The notes under the pieces are model-generated. The model ran no database searches. It worked only from the letters and a program-made list of their open reading frames with translations, and had not been told where the DNA came from. A DNA stretch of 64,000 nucleotides, taken from assembly GCF_000237925.1 (NCBI RefSeq), contig NW_017386028.1:1426001-1490000 (forward strand), in the 5' to 3' direction. This stretch comes from Schistosoma mansoni (lineage: Eukaryota > Platyhelminthes > Trematoda > Strigeidida > Schistosomatidae). Of this stretch, positions 35,512-47,819 are shown piece by piece. The stretch's first letter is position 1; every line of letters starts with the position of its first letter. The translations under genes and the position numbers were made by a program.

Positions 35512-35778
35512 CTGGATTAAACTTGTATTATTTTTAACATCAACATGATCATCTATACTGGCATCATTTATTTGTCTAGATGTTACGTTGACGGTAGAAG
35601 AATACGGAAATGTTAATCCTTTATAACGTTTCATAAACGAAAATTGGGGATTTGTTGTTTTTAAAAGATTTTTTGTAGTAAGCTGTTCGAATTCTGCATC
35701 ACTTGGTATTAATGTGACTACTGCATGCCATACACTAACAACACATAATATTGCCAATGACATTAATACATATTTGTC
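35512..35778 (-). CDS. pLGIC exon 6: M3 and part of the M3-M4 loop
   Basis: This exon is 89 codons, acceptor tttacag and donor gtcagt, phase 0. It starts DKYVLMSLAILCVVSVWHAV (M3, directly following LTYM of the previous exon). About 60 polar residues follow with several Asn-x-Ser/Thr sequons; these are probably cytoplasmic and so not glycosylated. The exon is flanked by a dead RTE copy on one side and a SINE on the other. Confidence 0.87.
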
Positions 35779-35811
35779 CTGTAAAAATGGTAACAAACAA
35801 TTTTTTCAATA

Positions 35812-36000
35812 AATGAATTCATGAGTCGATATAAGCTAGATCACCACTGAAAACCCAGAAACATTAGACGGTTGTTTCGTCCTAGTAGGGACTCCTTAGC
35901 ATTGCGCTTCCATGCGGGACTCGAACCAAGGACCTTCGGTCTCGTGCGCGAACAGTTAACCTCTGAGCCACTGAACTGGCACTCAACGGTGTTAATGTCT
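35812..36000 (-). mobile_element. Family-B SINE
   Basis: Minus-strand tail, hammerhead and head adjoining exon 6. The core is damaged (ctaagga). Confidence 0.75.
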
Positions 36001-36283
36001 AAAATATGTGCTTAAAAGTATATGATATTCATTTTGTCTTCTTTTTAAGGTTTGATGCTGGCTAACTCTATTAAATAGTTTTAGGTCTTTCATAAGAACT
36101 TTTTCACAAGACATTTAAACGAATTGTTTAGTCACTGAACTATACGGTCATTTATGAAGATAACAGAACAAAATAAATTTAGAAATTTAATAGATCTAGA
36201 TTTTGGTTTATTATGTTTTAATGAAGTAAATATCGGGAAAAAATCTATTATGTTTTCTTTAAAACATTTATCTGTATTATCAG

Positions 36284-36497
36284 AAGGGGGTTTTGTGGAG
36301 ATTTCAGTAACTTTATATAGTTGAAATCATGAGTCGATTGAAGTTAGACCACCATGGAAAACCTGGAAGTGCTGGACGACCGTTTTATCCTATTGTAGGA
36401 CTCCTCAGCAGTGCGCATCCAGGACCCCGCCTCGCAAGATTCGAACCCAGAACCTATCGGTCTCGCGCGCGAGCGCTTAATCACTAGACCACTGAAC
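36284..36497 (-). mobile_element. Family-B SINE
   Basis: Minus strand with complete 3' end (cagaagggggttttgtggag), hammerhead and head; no leader. Core ctgagga is intact, but the invariant gaaa is preceded and altered as taaaa. Confidence 0.8.
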
Positions 36498-36985
36498 TAT
36501 TCACAAAATTTTCATGTTTTATAAGTTTTGAATGCAGAAAAGTATTGAACCTAAAAATAGACTTGAAGATCAGTATAAAATATGTGAATAGTATAAAGAT
36601 ATTTTTTTATTTTTCACCATATAGGCAAATATATTGATCTGCTTTATCACCTCAAAATATACCTACCAAGCTCACTGTTACTGTAAAGAAAATTTTATCA
36701 GATATACTGATAGGTGTTTTAACTAGCGAGTTAAGGAATATTTCTGTTTGGTGTTTGAAAAGAGTCAAATGCACTCAATAACCAACTTCTGTGAGGGATT
36801 GTGAAACTCATCTATGGCATTCATAGTCAATTATCTCACTGTATCATATTTATCTAGTGATTTTCAGTCCAAGCCCAGACAAGTGTTAGCAATGTGTTTG
36901 AAGAAAGAACACTAATCTTTACACTCAAAAGAATATTTTCAGTGGCTTTTATTTCTTTATTTACCATCAGGATTTATTAAACGAA
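36498..36985. other. Intron sequence, nothing recognised
   Basis: AT-rich; nothing named. Confidence 0.5.
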
Positions 36986-36989
36986 TTTA

Positions 36990-37378
36990 ACCTTATAAGC
37001 AAAGATGGATAGTGGCTAGCAGTGGAATCCAGGATGCGCGTTTCTTCCTATTTGGGACTCGTCAGCTGGATGTACCTGCATCTCAGAGTTGGTATTCACT
37101 CTGAGACTTGAACCAAGTACCTTTCGCTTCAAACACCATCGCGTTATTCGCTTAGCTACTGAGTCCTAATAGCCATTTGCTTGTGCAATGGGGTGAAGTT
37201 TGAATTCTCTTAGTATTGTTTGTTTGACTCTTTTCATTGATGCTTAGGACTGTAACTTGTGAATTAGGGCAATATCGAGGCAATACGCACAGTATGCACA
37301 TATGCCAATAAGAGACTGACCAGTTGCAGTCCTAAGTATCAATGCGAAAATTCAAGCAAACAATACTAAGTGAATTCG
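36990..37378. mobile_element. Sm-alpha-type SINE composite
   Basis: The minus body (36990-37192) has core ctgacga but helix II ggaa for ggac. It continues through its 5' end straight into an inverted 3' tail (37193-37255), which is a monomer junction. It then switches to a plus 3' tail (37256-37378). Confidence 0.8.
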
Positions 37379-37559
37379 AATTTAACCTTGTTCATTGTGT
37401 TTGTATGTCTACTCCACTTTCATGTATTTTTTTTATTATTATCGAAATTCAGATGTTTTGGGGGAATGTAGTATGTTGGCACTACTTAAAGTTTACTACT
37501 GACTATTTTCTTTTATTTATATGATACTTTTAATTTTAATTTCCGGGTTTATTTATCAA

Positions 37560-37890
37560 TACTGTACTATCAGCAACAGCGTTTTATGGGAGAAGACAAA
37601 CCAGCAGGTTCCAACTGAAGAGGAAATTTGGAAGAAGTTGGAAGTGGATAGGACATACATTGAGGAAATCACCAATGTGCATTACAAGGCAATCCCTAAC
37701 ATGGAATCCGAAAGGGAAGCAGAAAAGAGTGAGGCCAAAGAACACATTGTGTCGGGAAATAAAAGCAGATGTGAAAAGGATCAATGTTAACTGGAAAGAA
37801 CTTGCAATGATTGCCCAGGACAGTGTTGGATGGAGAATGTTAGTGTGCGGCCTATGCTCCTCCACGAGGGGTAACAGGCGTAAGTAAGTA
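37560..37890 (+). mobile_element. RTE LINE 3' end
   Basis: Open for much of its length in two frames ([56 protein letters not shown]). Ends TAAGTAAGTAA. Confidence 0.85.
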
Positions 37891-38139
37891 AACTGTAGTC
37901 ATTATTCTCATATCTATTATTAGACTTATTCATAAACAAGATTTGAGCAGAATATCATAAATTCATTCTATTTCGTCTGAATCTCATCAGCTACTTACAA
38001 CCTGAGGCATTTAAAAATTATAATTACAAAATGTATTTAGATTTCTTATAAGAAAAATTTACCTCAGCTATACATTTGTATTTATTATTATATGGAAAAA
38101 ATATGTCTATAGAAGGATAGAAAAGATTGCATCATAATT

Positions 38140-38345
38140 GTCCAGAGGTCAAGCATTTGCGAGCGAAACTAATAAGTCCTGGGTTCAAATCCCGCGAGCA
38201 GGATTGTGAATGTGCACTGCTAAGGAGTCCCATACTAGGACGAAACGGCCGTTCAGTGCTTACAGGTTTTCCATGGTGGTTTAACTTTCATTGACTTATG
38301 AATTCAACTATAAAATTACTAAAATCTCCACAACCCCCCCCCCCT
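38140..38345 (+). mobile_element. Family-B SINE, 5' part decayed
   Basis: B box (gggttcaaatccc), hammerhead with core ctaagga (one change) and complete helix II, tail, and terminal aaatctccacaa with an expanded C run. Confidence 0.75.
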
Positions 38346-38938
38346 CTGATAATTGTTAAATTGACAGATATGTAGATAAACGACAAACATAAAGGTCATT
38401 TATCATAAAAGTCAATTATCTTTCATAATTGAGACCCATAGATTATTTTGCAGATATTTCTTAAAGTGATTAACTATTTCTTAGTTGTATTTTCCTTGTA
38501 GGTTAATATGATTTACCTACTTCTTACTTCATTTAAAGAAAAAATCTAATATAACTCTCTCTTTATCAAATAAATTAGAAACCTGATTTCTTAAACTTCA
38601 ATATACCTACGGTTAAGATAGAATACATCTGATTCAACTAAAAACTTTAAACATAGCAGTAAAAGCGGAAGTGATATAACACAATAACGTGTTCTCATTT
38701 TAAAACTTAGAAATTAACCATAGTCACTCTGAAATGTCAATAAATCAACTAGTATAAATTATTAACAGTCAATATTATGTCGCAAACACAGTTACTGACT
38801 TATGCAATAACAAGCAAATGTAATTAGAGATAATCTCTTCCATAAATCTAAGCAGTATATCTGATTTAGTTAAGCATACATATCAGTCAGTAATGCTAGT
38901 CTGCGATGTTAATTAATTACAATACATTATATTCATAT
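38346..38938. other. Intron sequence, nothing recognised
   Basis: AT-rich; nothing named. Confidence 0.5.
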
Positions 38939-38939
38939 A

Positions 38940-39375
38940 CATAGTTTCTAGTAGAATAGCATGAATTCAATTTATTTCATTGGTTCACATCAGTTGCTTA
39001 CAACTTAAGATATTCAAAACATGATTACGAAATGGGTTTAAATTACTTAGATGAAAGAGTTTAGTTGACAGTTATGTTGAAGATACATTTGTATAGTATA
39101 GCAAGGGTGTAAATAAATTTTATAGACTGAATATTGTATATATTGTATATATATATATATATACCTTATGTAACAGAAAATTCTATAACATTGATTGTGA
39201 CAACAATTCAAACGGCCGGAAACAAGTGATTACATAATGAGTAAGCCGTGATAGGAATAAAATGAGTAAAGCTAATCAAATTAGATTAATAATCTGTAAG
39301 ATAGTTGAGAACCAATGAAATAAAATGAATTCATGCTATTCTGCTAGAATTTTTGTTCTTGCTCTTTTCAACATA
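38940..39375. repeat. Foldback (MITE-like) repeat C
   Basis: gtagaatagcatgaattcaa with tttatttcattggttcaca at the left (38950-38990) is inverted as gaaccaatgaaataaaatg with aattcatgctattctgcta at the right (39308-39346). A (TA)n lies inside. Related to 42815-43045 and to single arms near 37940 and 4690. Confidence 0.55.
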
Positions 39376-39427
39376 ATGTTTACTCACCAATTTCCGGTTG
39401 ACTTAAAATGATTTTAAATATTTTTCA

Positions 39428-39708
39428 AACCTACTTATGCCTATTACCCCTCGTGGAGGAGCATAGGCCGCACACCAACATTCTCCATCCAACACTGTCC
39501 TGGGCAATCATTGCAAGTTCTTTCCAGTTAACATTGATCCTTTTCACATCTGCTTTTATTTCCCGACACAATGTGCTCTTTGGCCTTACTCTTTTCTGCT
39601 TTCCTTCCGGATTCCATGTTAGGGATTGCCTTGTAATGCACATTGGTGATTTCCTCAATGTATGTCCGATCCATTGCAGACGTCTTTTCCTAATTTCCTC
39701 TACAGCTG
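39428..39708 (-). mobile_element. RTE LINE 3' end, minus strand
   Basis: Minus-strand [19 protein letters not shown] and [17 protein letters not shown] close relative of 37560-37890 (they share a cluster of private changes). Confidence 0.85.
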
Positions 39709-39956
39709 TTAGTCCTCATATAAAATGTTTGATTGAGAGCTCAGTATATAAATCCATAGTTCATTACTGAGTTATACTTTGAGAAATAATCATAGATTTA
39801 AATGAGTTTCTAAGAAAAAAATGTTGACTCTTGTCAATAATAATGTCCAACCTATTAAACAGTACAAAACTCTACAATTAGAAATATCTGTAAAATCTGA
39901 TTACTAATATTTTCAATGACTAAAGTTCCTAATCTACGTAATAGTGATTTTATGCT

Positions 39957-40365
39957 TTATAAGCAAAGATGGATAATAGCTAGCAGTTAAATCCAAGTTG
40001 CGTGTCTCGTCCCATTTGAGATGTACCTGCATCCCAGAGTTGATGTCCACCCCAGGACTCGAACCCACTACTGTAGCTAAGTAGATAACGAGGTGGCGTT
40101 TGAAGAGAACTGTACTTAGTTTGAGTTCTGGGGTGAATATCAACTTTGGAATGCACATACATCCAGATGACGAGTTTCAAATAAGATGAAACACTCATCC
40201 TGGATCCCATTGTTAGCCATCATCCATCCTTGCTTCTAGATTTTATGACTTAAGGCAATATCAAAGCAGTCCTCACAGGATGCACATATGCCAACAAGAG
40301 ACTGATCAACTGCAGTCCTTAAAAACAATGTGAAGGTACAAGCAAATAATACCAAATGATTTTAT
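39957..40365. mobile_element. Sm-alpha-type SINE composite
   Basis: A minus fragment (39957-40075) is fused to a plus body and tail (40072-40365). The plus core is damaged (atgacga; helix II gttt/agat). The minus ribozyme is deleted between helix II and the B-box side. Confidence 0.7.
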
Positions 40366-41385
40366 GCTTTGTTTCTAAAAGAATAAAAGTTAAATAGTAT
40401 AAGGTTTTAACTTAGTAGTCATTAGAACTATAAACATTAAATTTCTATATACGTATGTGTTTGAAACAAGCAAAACACATATATATTGCTTGCTTTTAAC
40501 ACACTTCTTTTTCTTTATTAATTCATCAACAAATGTAAACTGTGCACATCTTTTCCTTCCCAAAAAAGTAACATACTACTGAATATGAAATACACATTTC
40601 CTAATGTATTTTTCTTTTGCACACAGTAAAACAGTTTTATTATGCTACTTTGTTTTGTTTTAATTAAGTACAACTTGATCAAGATTGAACATTGAAAAAG
40701 AAATAAAGTTTCTTTCAAATTTTTATTGGTTCAAATCATTAATTGGTTTATTGTTAAATTGGGGGATTATTATTTATCCTGGTAAATTGACAATTCAATA
40801 CTGTTACAAATGAATGCTAATGTTAACACAGATTTATTACTGGGTTAGAATGTATACCGTATTTATCTGGTCAAAGACATTACAACTATTCGTTAATTTA
40901 CCCAAATCACATGGATTGTAGTGACTAACTTTACAGAAAAACAATCTCACCTAGGTCTTATCCATGTGATGTAGGTTACTTATATCTACATAAGTAGTAT
41001 ATAATGATGGTCAGGTATAGAATGTATGTCAATTGAAGATCGATAAGAAGAGAACGCTAACGGAACTCAAGTGGTATAAAAATGCATGAACAATGAAATC
41101 TGAGACAATGGACTGATATTTGCAAAAGAAACAGTCAAGTTTAAGACAATGAATCGCAAATTAACTATTTACTATACGGTTCTCAGATTTCAGTGAGATA
41201 TTCTGTAATTTTGTGCCAAATATGTTCGATTGTCTGCACTCATGTTCTTGTTCACTACATTCCTAGTCAATGGAATCACCATTGGAATATCTCTAAATCT
41301 GTTTCATAAATTACGTATAGAAGTTTCCAACATCACTGGCTCTATTGTTTAATCAGAAAGGATAATAATAATTAATAACTTGATT
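40366..41385. other. Intron sequence, nothing recognised
   Basis: AT-rich; nothing named. Confidence 0.5.
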
Positions 41386-41387
41386 TC

Positions 41388-41770
41388 TATAGTTGAGATC
41401 ATAAATCAATTAAAGCTAGATCAGCATGGAAAACCCGGAAGCACTGGACGGTCGTTTCGTCCTATTGTGGGACTTCTCAACAGTGCGCATCCACGATCCC
41501 ACCTCGCGGGATCACTGAAGACAATGGTGGACGGTGGCTCAATTTTGTGGATTGTTTGAAGTTAAACATTAACACCGTTGGATGCTGGCTCAGTGGTCTA
41601 TCGGTTCGAATCTCGCGAGGCAGGATCGTGGATTCGCACTGCTGAGGAGTCCCACAATAGGAAGAAACGGCCATTCAGTGCTTCCAGATTTTCCATGGTG
41701 GTCTAGCTTCAATTGACTCATGATCTCAACTATATAAAGTCTCCACGGAACCCCTTTCTGATAATGTCTA
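41388..41770. mobile_element. Family-B SINE composite
   Basis: Minus tail, ribozyme and B-box start (41388-41513), then plus leader, head, ribozyme (41640-41690) and complete 3' end. In the plus head the A and B boxes are fused at a shared ggtt (tctatcggttcgaatctcg), deleting the sequence between them. The plus core is intact except ggaa for ggac in helix II. Confidence 0.8.
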
Positions 41771-42034
41771 TTATTAATAACATGAAACAGTATCATAATT
41801 TCTATTCTAGTGTATTTTTTTAATTTAATATCTTCATTACTTTCTTTTTATAATTTAGTGTTTGTTTCTATTTATTCATGAAAACCAAGTTTTGAATATA
41901 CGATAACAACATTAATATCAATATAGGTAGTAAATCAATAAAATAAGCCTTTACGTAATGTCTGAAATTCTTTAAATTAGTAACCAGGGGGAAACCTATA
42001 GTAATAATAATAATAATAAAATTATCCAATTTAC

Positions 42035-42190
42035 CATATATGTTAAATAGGAGATTTTCGGTAATGATTGATTAATTACAAATTTGAAAGCAACGGAAGT
42101 TAGAAATAATGTAAAAGATAATTGAAGTCGATTTTCTGGTCGTTCCGGTGGTACAGCAAATGTTGCAAATGATAATCCTGTTATAAAAAA
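42035..42190 (-). CDS. pLGIC exon 5: rest of M1 and pore-lining M2
   Basis: This exon is 52 codons, acceptor ttctag and donor gtaaat, phase 0. It opens FFITGLSFATFAVPPERPEN, finishing M1 and giving the M1-M2 linker. M2 follows as RLQLSFTLFLTSVAFKFVI, then NQSLPKISYLTYM. The linker is neither the Pro-Ala-Arg of typical anion channels nor the Gly-Glu-Lys of typical cation channels, so selectivity cannot be read off. Confidence 0.88.
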
Positions 42191-42275
42191 CTAGAATTTT
42201 CAAAGATAATAAGATATAGAAACAATTAATAATTAATTTAAATCAAATAGTGTATAAATAAGTATATTGTAATTT

Positions 42276-42605
42276 AATAGTTCAATTCATGAGTCGATGT
42301 AAGCTAGACCACCACTGAAAACCTAGAAGCACTAGATAGTTGTTTCGTCCTACTATGTGACTCTTTAGCAGTTCGCATCCACGATCCGGCTTCGAGAGAT
42401 CCGAACCCAGGACCTATCAGTCTTGCTCGCGAATGCTTATCCTCTACACCAGTGAACCGGCATTCAACGGTGTTAATGCTTAACTTCAAACAATCCACGA
42501 AATTGAGCGACATATCCACCATTGTCTTCAGTGAGTTACTATCTCATAACAGACCCGGTTGAACTCCACTGGTCACTACTTCTCGCTAGAACTCCAAGAA
42601 ATACC
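42276..42605 (-). mobile_element. Family-B SINE with complete leader, old
   Basis: Tail, damaged hammerhead (ctaaaga), head and about 140 bp of leader, all on the minus strand. Confidence 0.75.
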
Positions 42606-42814
42606 TCTTGAAGCCAGTCACCAGTGAGTATATGATGATTGTAATCATAGTGCGGTTTTGTGGATATGATAAAAAATTAATTATGCAATCGCATTTAATT
42701 TTAGGATAGTAATGAAACGTTAAATCTATGCAGAATAATTTTTTTCAAAGAATATTTTTTTTATCTAACTGTCATACATGACAAGTTTGAACAAGACTTG
42801 AATAAAGCCAGAAC

Positions 42815-43045
42815 AAAAGTCGAAGTAGAATAACATGAATTTATCTTATCTCGTGATGACTTGTCAGTTGTTATGCAATCATATTGATTACTAAATTATA
42901 ACCTAATAATGAATAATCGATATACACAAGTGAACTAATGGAAATGACAACTGTTACATACTTATATAGATATATAAGTATATGTAATACAACTAAGAAA
43001 TAAAATCAATGTATGCTATTCTGCTTCGATTGTTGTTCCAGATTT
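42815..43045. repeat. Foldback (MITE-like) repeat C, short copy
   Basis: aagtagaataacatgaattt at the left faces aaatcaatgtatgctattct at the right; the interior is AT-rich. Confidence 0.45.
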
Positions 43046-43775
43046 CTTCGAATTCATTTTAGCTGTAAATAATTCCCCAAAATCAATAGCTTTTTAAGTG
43101 TACGACTTTGGATGCTGACTACATTAGTTTTAGTGGACTTGTTTAACTGAAGGCTTTCGGTCATGCATCCGCACCAGATCACGTTACAGCTTAGTGTGGG
43201 AAACCTGAGTGGGGGACGATTCGATTATAGAAGGTGTTACTAGTTAATAGTTGTCAAACTAGAATACTGGTGGTATCTTCATCAAGAAGGGAATTAAACG
43301 TATGAAATTTGAACTGAACGTAAACAAATGTACTTAAATAGTATTATAAATAAGTTTGTCCTCTATAGGAATATTCGTTAATATTAAAACGAATAGTTTG
43401 ACAGATATTCGGCGCCAAGTATAGAGAAGAAGACAATATATGTGAAAATTATATTTGAAATCATTTCAGTTATTGAAATTGTTATGTCTTGTTGTTAATT
43501 TGTTATGATTGATCGTCGTTGATTATGTCGGAATCCTTTATTACTTATACTTGTAAACAAGAAACCACTACAATTCCTACGATGTGAAAGTATGAACTCA
43601 GAAGACTAGTACAAGTGATGATTTATTAACCCTAAAACACGACGACGATGACTCTAGTCGAAAATATACACATTTATATATTGATTGTACACCCATTTTG
43701 ATCAATAATTAAGATGAAATCACATATATGAAAATACTTAGAGTCATAACAATTCATTTGCTGAGTATAGTTAAT
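43046..43775. other. Intron sequence, nothing recognised
   Basis: AT-rich; nothing named. Confidence 0.5.
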
Positions 43776-43779
43776 GTTA

Positions 43780-44165
43780 ACAGTCAGTCAGTCGGTCAGT
43801 CACAACGTAGAACTTCGTAGGTACGTACATCAGTTCGAGTTGCCATACCACATTAGCACAGAGATGCAGTTGTCGATTCGAATCCCATAGTGGTAGAAGT
43901 AGTAAGAGTATAAGCAGTAATCTGAAAAATTAGGGTTTGAAGATGTTATTCATAGAGTATAATCCAGTGAAATAAATTTGGAAAGAGAAAAAAGATAGAG
44001 ACATGAAGAATCTAGAAGATTAGAATTTGGCAGAACACAAATAGTGGATGCACCTTCGCCAATGCAAGAGATTTTGAGCCATGTCATTCAAGATCTCTAA
44101 CCATCGATTGCTATCATCTCGCGAATCCCAACCAGGTAGTCTGTCATACAGAATAAAAGATGACA
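43780..44165. repeat. Dispersed repeat E, longer copy
   Basis: Shares its first 125 bp with 27340-27470, including the B-box-like gtcgattcgaatccc, and extends with gatctctaaccatcgattgc and gcgaatcccaaccaggtagt. Confidence 0.5.
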
Positions 44166-44294
44166 CTAGAAAACAGAAACAAATACTATACTGTGTTATT
44201 ATCACATTGAATTAAACAAACGGAGGGACTGTTGAACAAAAGTCATAATGAGTTAAAGAAACTAATTATGACTTTTTATCTTATCATATCATGA

Positions 44295-44815
44295 ATTGAA
44301 ATAATTTCAACGTTTCGTCCTGCAGAGTTTTCTGGAATTAGTTCGTGTTTATATAAAGTAAAAATTAAAGTAAAAGCATTCCTGCTGAGTTGAAATTGTT
44401 TCTGAATCGTCAATGTGAATGTAAAATAAGAACCATTAAATACATAAATTTATTGCTAAAATATCCCAGATCAATTTCTGTCAGAATAACCATGTATATG
44501 AAATAGACAGGTTAGATAGAGACAGAGTCTAATTATTTGTTAATGAACATTAGCCATGGCAGGTAGTTAGATGAATATCAACTTTTCTGTTCAGGTTGTT
44601 CTTATTAGCTCAAGTATACAGTGATTCTACTGTCAATCTATTTTTACGTGTGATAAACCCTTTCTGAAGTATTTTATCCCCCTCGAAATTGCTCTTGTGT
44701 CCTGTTTCTAAAACATGTAATGCTATCATCGACCTATTCTCAAGTTTCGTCACATCAACTGAGGTTTCAGGAACATTATTCAAACATTGTCTGTGTCCTT
44801 TCAAACTCACATTCG
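44295..44815 (-). mobile_element. Penelope-like element 3' end: endonuclease fragment plus gaaac motif
   Basis: The minus frame 44810-44610 reads NRSMIALHVLETGHKSNFEG and then KNRLTVESLYT, the end of a Penelope GIY-YIG domain. About 270 bases further on, at 44340-44297, the minus strand has ctctgcaggacgaaacgttg, which resembles the 3' half of a hammerhead. Hammerheads are known at the ends of Penelope-like elements. The 5' core (ctgaNga) is not recognisable here. Confidence 0.5.
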
Positions 44816-45169
44816 ATTATCCGGAAGTTTCTTCCACAAAAGTTTATGTATCTTAATTATTTCATTCGACTTTGTTCATATTTCATAGTATTGGTGTATT
44901 ATTTAAACATTCATGTGAATATATTTGTAGCATCATTACAAAATAGATGAAACTATATGAACTTAATAATTGATACACTTCGATGACAACGATATACGCA
45001 AGATAAAGAGATATGAAACCTATCGAATGAAGTACAATTTGAGAGTGCTAGAAATGAATAAATACTTTCTGGTAACACTTTTTATTATGTAAATTCTGTC
45101 ACTGTTACCTAGAAAGATGGGAGGTTAGGGGATTTTTCAAAGTTATTTGAGCAGGGTACATCATAGAGA

Positions 45170-45702
45170 GGTAAAGCAAGGGCAGCATTTCTACAATTGA
45201 ACAACATATGGAACTCAAAACAACTCTCAACTAATTTCAAGGTGAGAATCTTTAATACGAACGTCAAGACAGTCAGTCCTACCGTACGGAGATGAAACGT
45301 GGAGAACTACTACGACCATCATCAGGAAGGTACAAGTATTTATAAACAATTATCTACACAAAATATTCAACATTCACTGACCAGATACTATCAGCAACAG
45401 CCTTCTGTGGGGGAGGACAAACCAGCTTCCATCTGAAGAGGAAATTAAGAAAAGACGTTGGAAGTGGATAGGATATACATTAAGGAAATCACCAATGTGC
45501 ATTACAAGGCAATCCCTAACATGGAATCCGGAAGGGAAGCAGAAAAGAGGAAGGCCAGAGAACACATTACACCGGGAAATAGAAGCAGATATGAAAAGGG
45601 TGAATAACAACTGGAAAAGAAGGTACAGGACAGAGTTGGATGGAGAATGTTGGTGTGCGGCCTATGCTCCTCGACGAGGGGTAGCAGGCGTAAGTAAGTA
45701 AC
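45170..45702 (+). mobile_element. RTE LINE 3' end, dead copy 1 of a near-identical pair
   Basis: Thumb to C-terminus with a fixed set of defects and GTAAGTAAGTA end. 45179-45700 matches 47820-48341 with four differences that I can count, all A/G. Confidence 0.88.
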
Positions 45703-46035
45703 ATCAAAGAGAACAACTGGGTTTTTTTCAAAATTTTGAAATTCCGCAAGCAAATGAAAACATTTTGTAAGGTTCTCATTACAAACTCTTACAGTTAATT
45801 TCTAAATTGGGACTAATCTTAAAATTAAATGATGCAATCAAAATGTTCATTTACATTATTAGCTCCTCATTGAAATTCTATATTTCTTATCCAGTTATAA
45901 CTCTTGTTGAAGGTAACGCTTTTGGCAGATTGATTAAAACTGAAATTTTTTGTGAAGGAAATATATTAAAATACTAATAGTCTTCAGCGAGTAATGGATA
46001 ACTCTGAAATTAAGTCATCTAATCTATGGATACAT

Positions 46036-46437
46036 TTGAAGCAAAGATGGATAGTGTCTAGCAGTGGAATCCAGGACGCGCATTTCGTCCTATTTGGGAC
46101 TCGTCAGCTGGATGTACCTGCATCTCAGAGTTGATGTTCACTCAGTAGCTGAGTGGTTAACGCGATGGCATTTGAAGCGAAAGGTACTGGGTTCGAGTCC
46201 CAGAGTGAGCATCAACTGTGAAATGCAGGTACATCCAACTGACGAGCTCCACGTTGGACGAAATGTACGTCCTGGATTCCACTGCTAGGCACTATCCATC
46301 TTTGCTTATAATGCTTGGGAATTAAAGCTATATCGAAGCAATACGCACAGTATGCACATATGCCAATTAGAGACTGACCAGTTGCAGTCCTAACACATCG
46401 ATGGGAAGATTCGAATAAACAATACTAAATGAATTTA
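46036..46437. mobile_element. Sm-alpha-type SINE composite with an intact minus hammerhead
   Basis: Minus part 46036-46143: ribozyme 46069-46115 has ctgacga, gtcc-caaata-ggac, gaaa and good helix I (atccag/ctggat). At 46143 it switches to a plus body (A box tagctgagtggttaacg, B box, ribozyme with rearranged helix II) and a full plus tail. Confidence 0.85.
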
Positions 46438-46994
46438 TGGGTACATTTATTTTGTGTTAACAAATACATTTACCAAGCTTTTTCGGAATGACTCAAAAAG
46501 GCAATCGCCTAACCTTTGAAAATACTACTTCTACTATTAGACTCTAGGGAAAATGAAATCATTACTGTGTAGTGAGATGTCTTTATATCTAAACATATTT
46601 TGATCTAAAAAAGAGAAGCAAACAAACAAACAACGTGGGATGCGATGAAATACATTAACTGGTTGTCGCTGGACTGAAACTTTACACAGTTTGTCTGTTC
46701 AAACTCATTGGTTTACTCCACTGGAAATGTTAAATAAATCCTTGATAGACTTTACAGTTTTTTTTCTATAAAATGCTGTAGCTGTTTACTGTCTCATATA
46801 TTTACAGAATATGAAATATGTCGAAAAAAGACCATCTGTTACCTGTATTCTTAACATTATTGTTTACATAGGAAAATAAATATTCTTTGAAGAAAGAAAC
46901 GTTATTATTACAAATAAACCAAAGAACCAGTGTTCCGATAAATCGGTTTAATGTATTCTGCCTATTCATTTTTTTTTCATGTATATATAGAAAT

Positions 46995-47140
46995 ATTAAA
47001 ACTTCGCCTGTAGCTCCTCCGCAGGCTACTGCCAGTCCAAAGCCCGGGTAAAAGAGAAGGGTTGGGCATGCGGTTAGCGACCCAATCCTATAGAAAACTA
47101 ACTCGCTAAAAAATTGCTAACCAGAAAAAATAATTCAAAC
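46995..47140 (-). repeat. RTE 5'-leader-like fragment, minus strand
   Basis: Inverted match to 1285-1420: cagtccaaagcccgggtaaa, ggttagcgacccaatc and ctaactcgctaaaaa. It ends where the 1285 copy starts (accagaaaaaataattcaaa). Confidence 0.5.
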
Positions 47141-47815
47141 CATATAAATATTAAACCATTGCTTACCTCAACAAATTCACTTGTATTTTAGAAATTCTTT
47201 TTAAGTCACAAGTTCTAATCAACTTTATCTCAAAGCCCTCATAAAACACTCTACTTAACTTATAAAATACTTTATTGTTGGTTTAATCAGAAACTGTATA
47301 ATTGATTTTCATGTTAGATGGTTAGAATAAACTATCAGGAATTTTTGAACCTTGTTTTCTTGTTAGTTAGTTAGTTAGTTAGCATTTATCAGTACGTCAT
47401 AACTGAAATTTTCAAGAGGATTGATACTTCCACTAGGATTCAAGTTATATGTTATCAATTGTCAAAGGATAAGATTTTACCGTTGACCTATTTATGTGAG
47501 GATTTCACGTCACACAGACTTTATCGTACATTAATTCTTGACCAATAGAATTTGCCCAGCGTAGAGGATTAAACGTATGCTATACTGGTTAGCATTTAAT
47601 GATAAATCAGTATACAAAATATGAGTTATCTTTGAAGTGAACGGATCACATAGACATATGAACAAATAAGTTTATACATCAAATGAAATTGTGGGATCGA
47701 TGATTAGAACATATATGGTTAACATGGAATGAATGAGAGAGAGAGAATAATGTATTTAAAAATTAGAAACCACGTAATATGTAGTATAATATGAATTAGG
47801 TGCTAATTAGTATAT
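47141..47815. other. Intron sequence, nothing recognised
   Basis: AT-rich with a short GTTA repeat near 47365; nothing named. Confidence 0.5.
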
Positions 47816-47819
47816 AGGG

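Noticed and set aside
44020-44205. 61-codon minus ORF with a hydrophobic start as a channel exon
   Set aside because: It lies in repeat E and has neither channel motifs nor matching splice phase.
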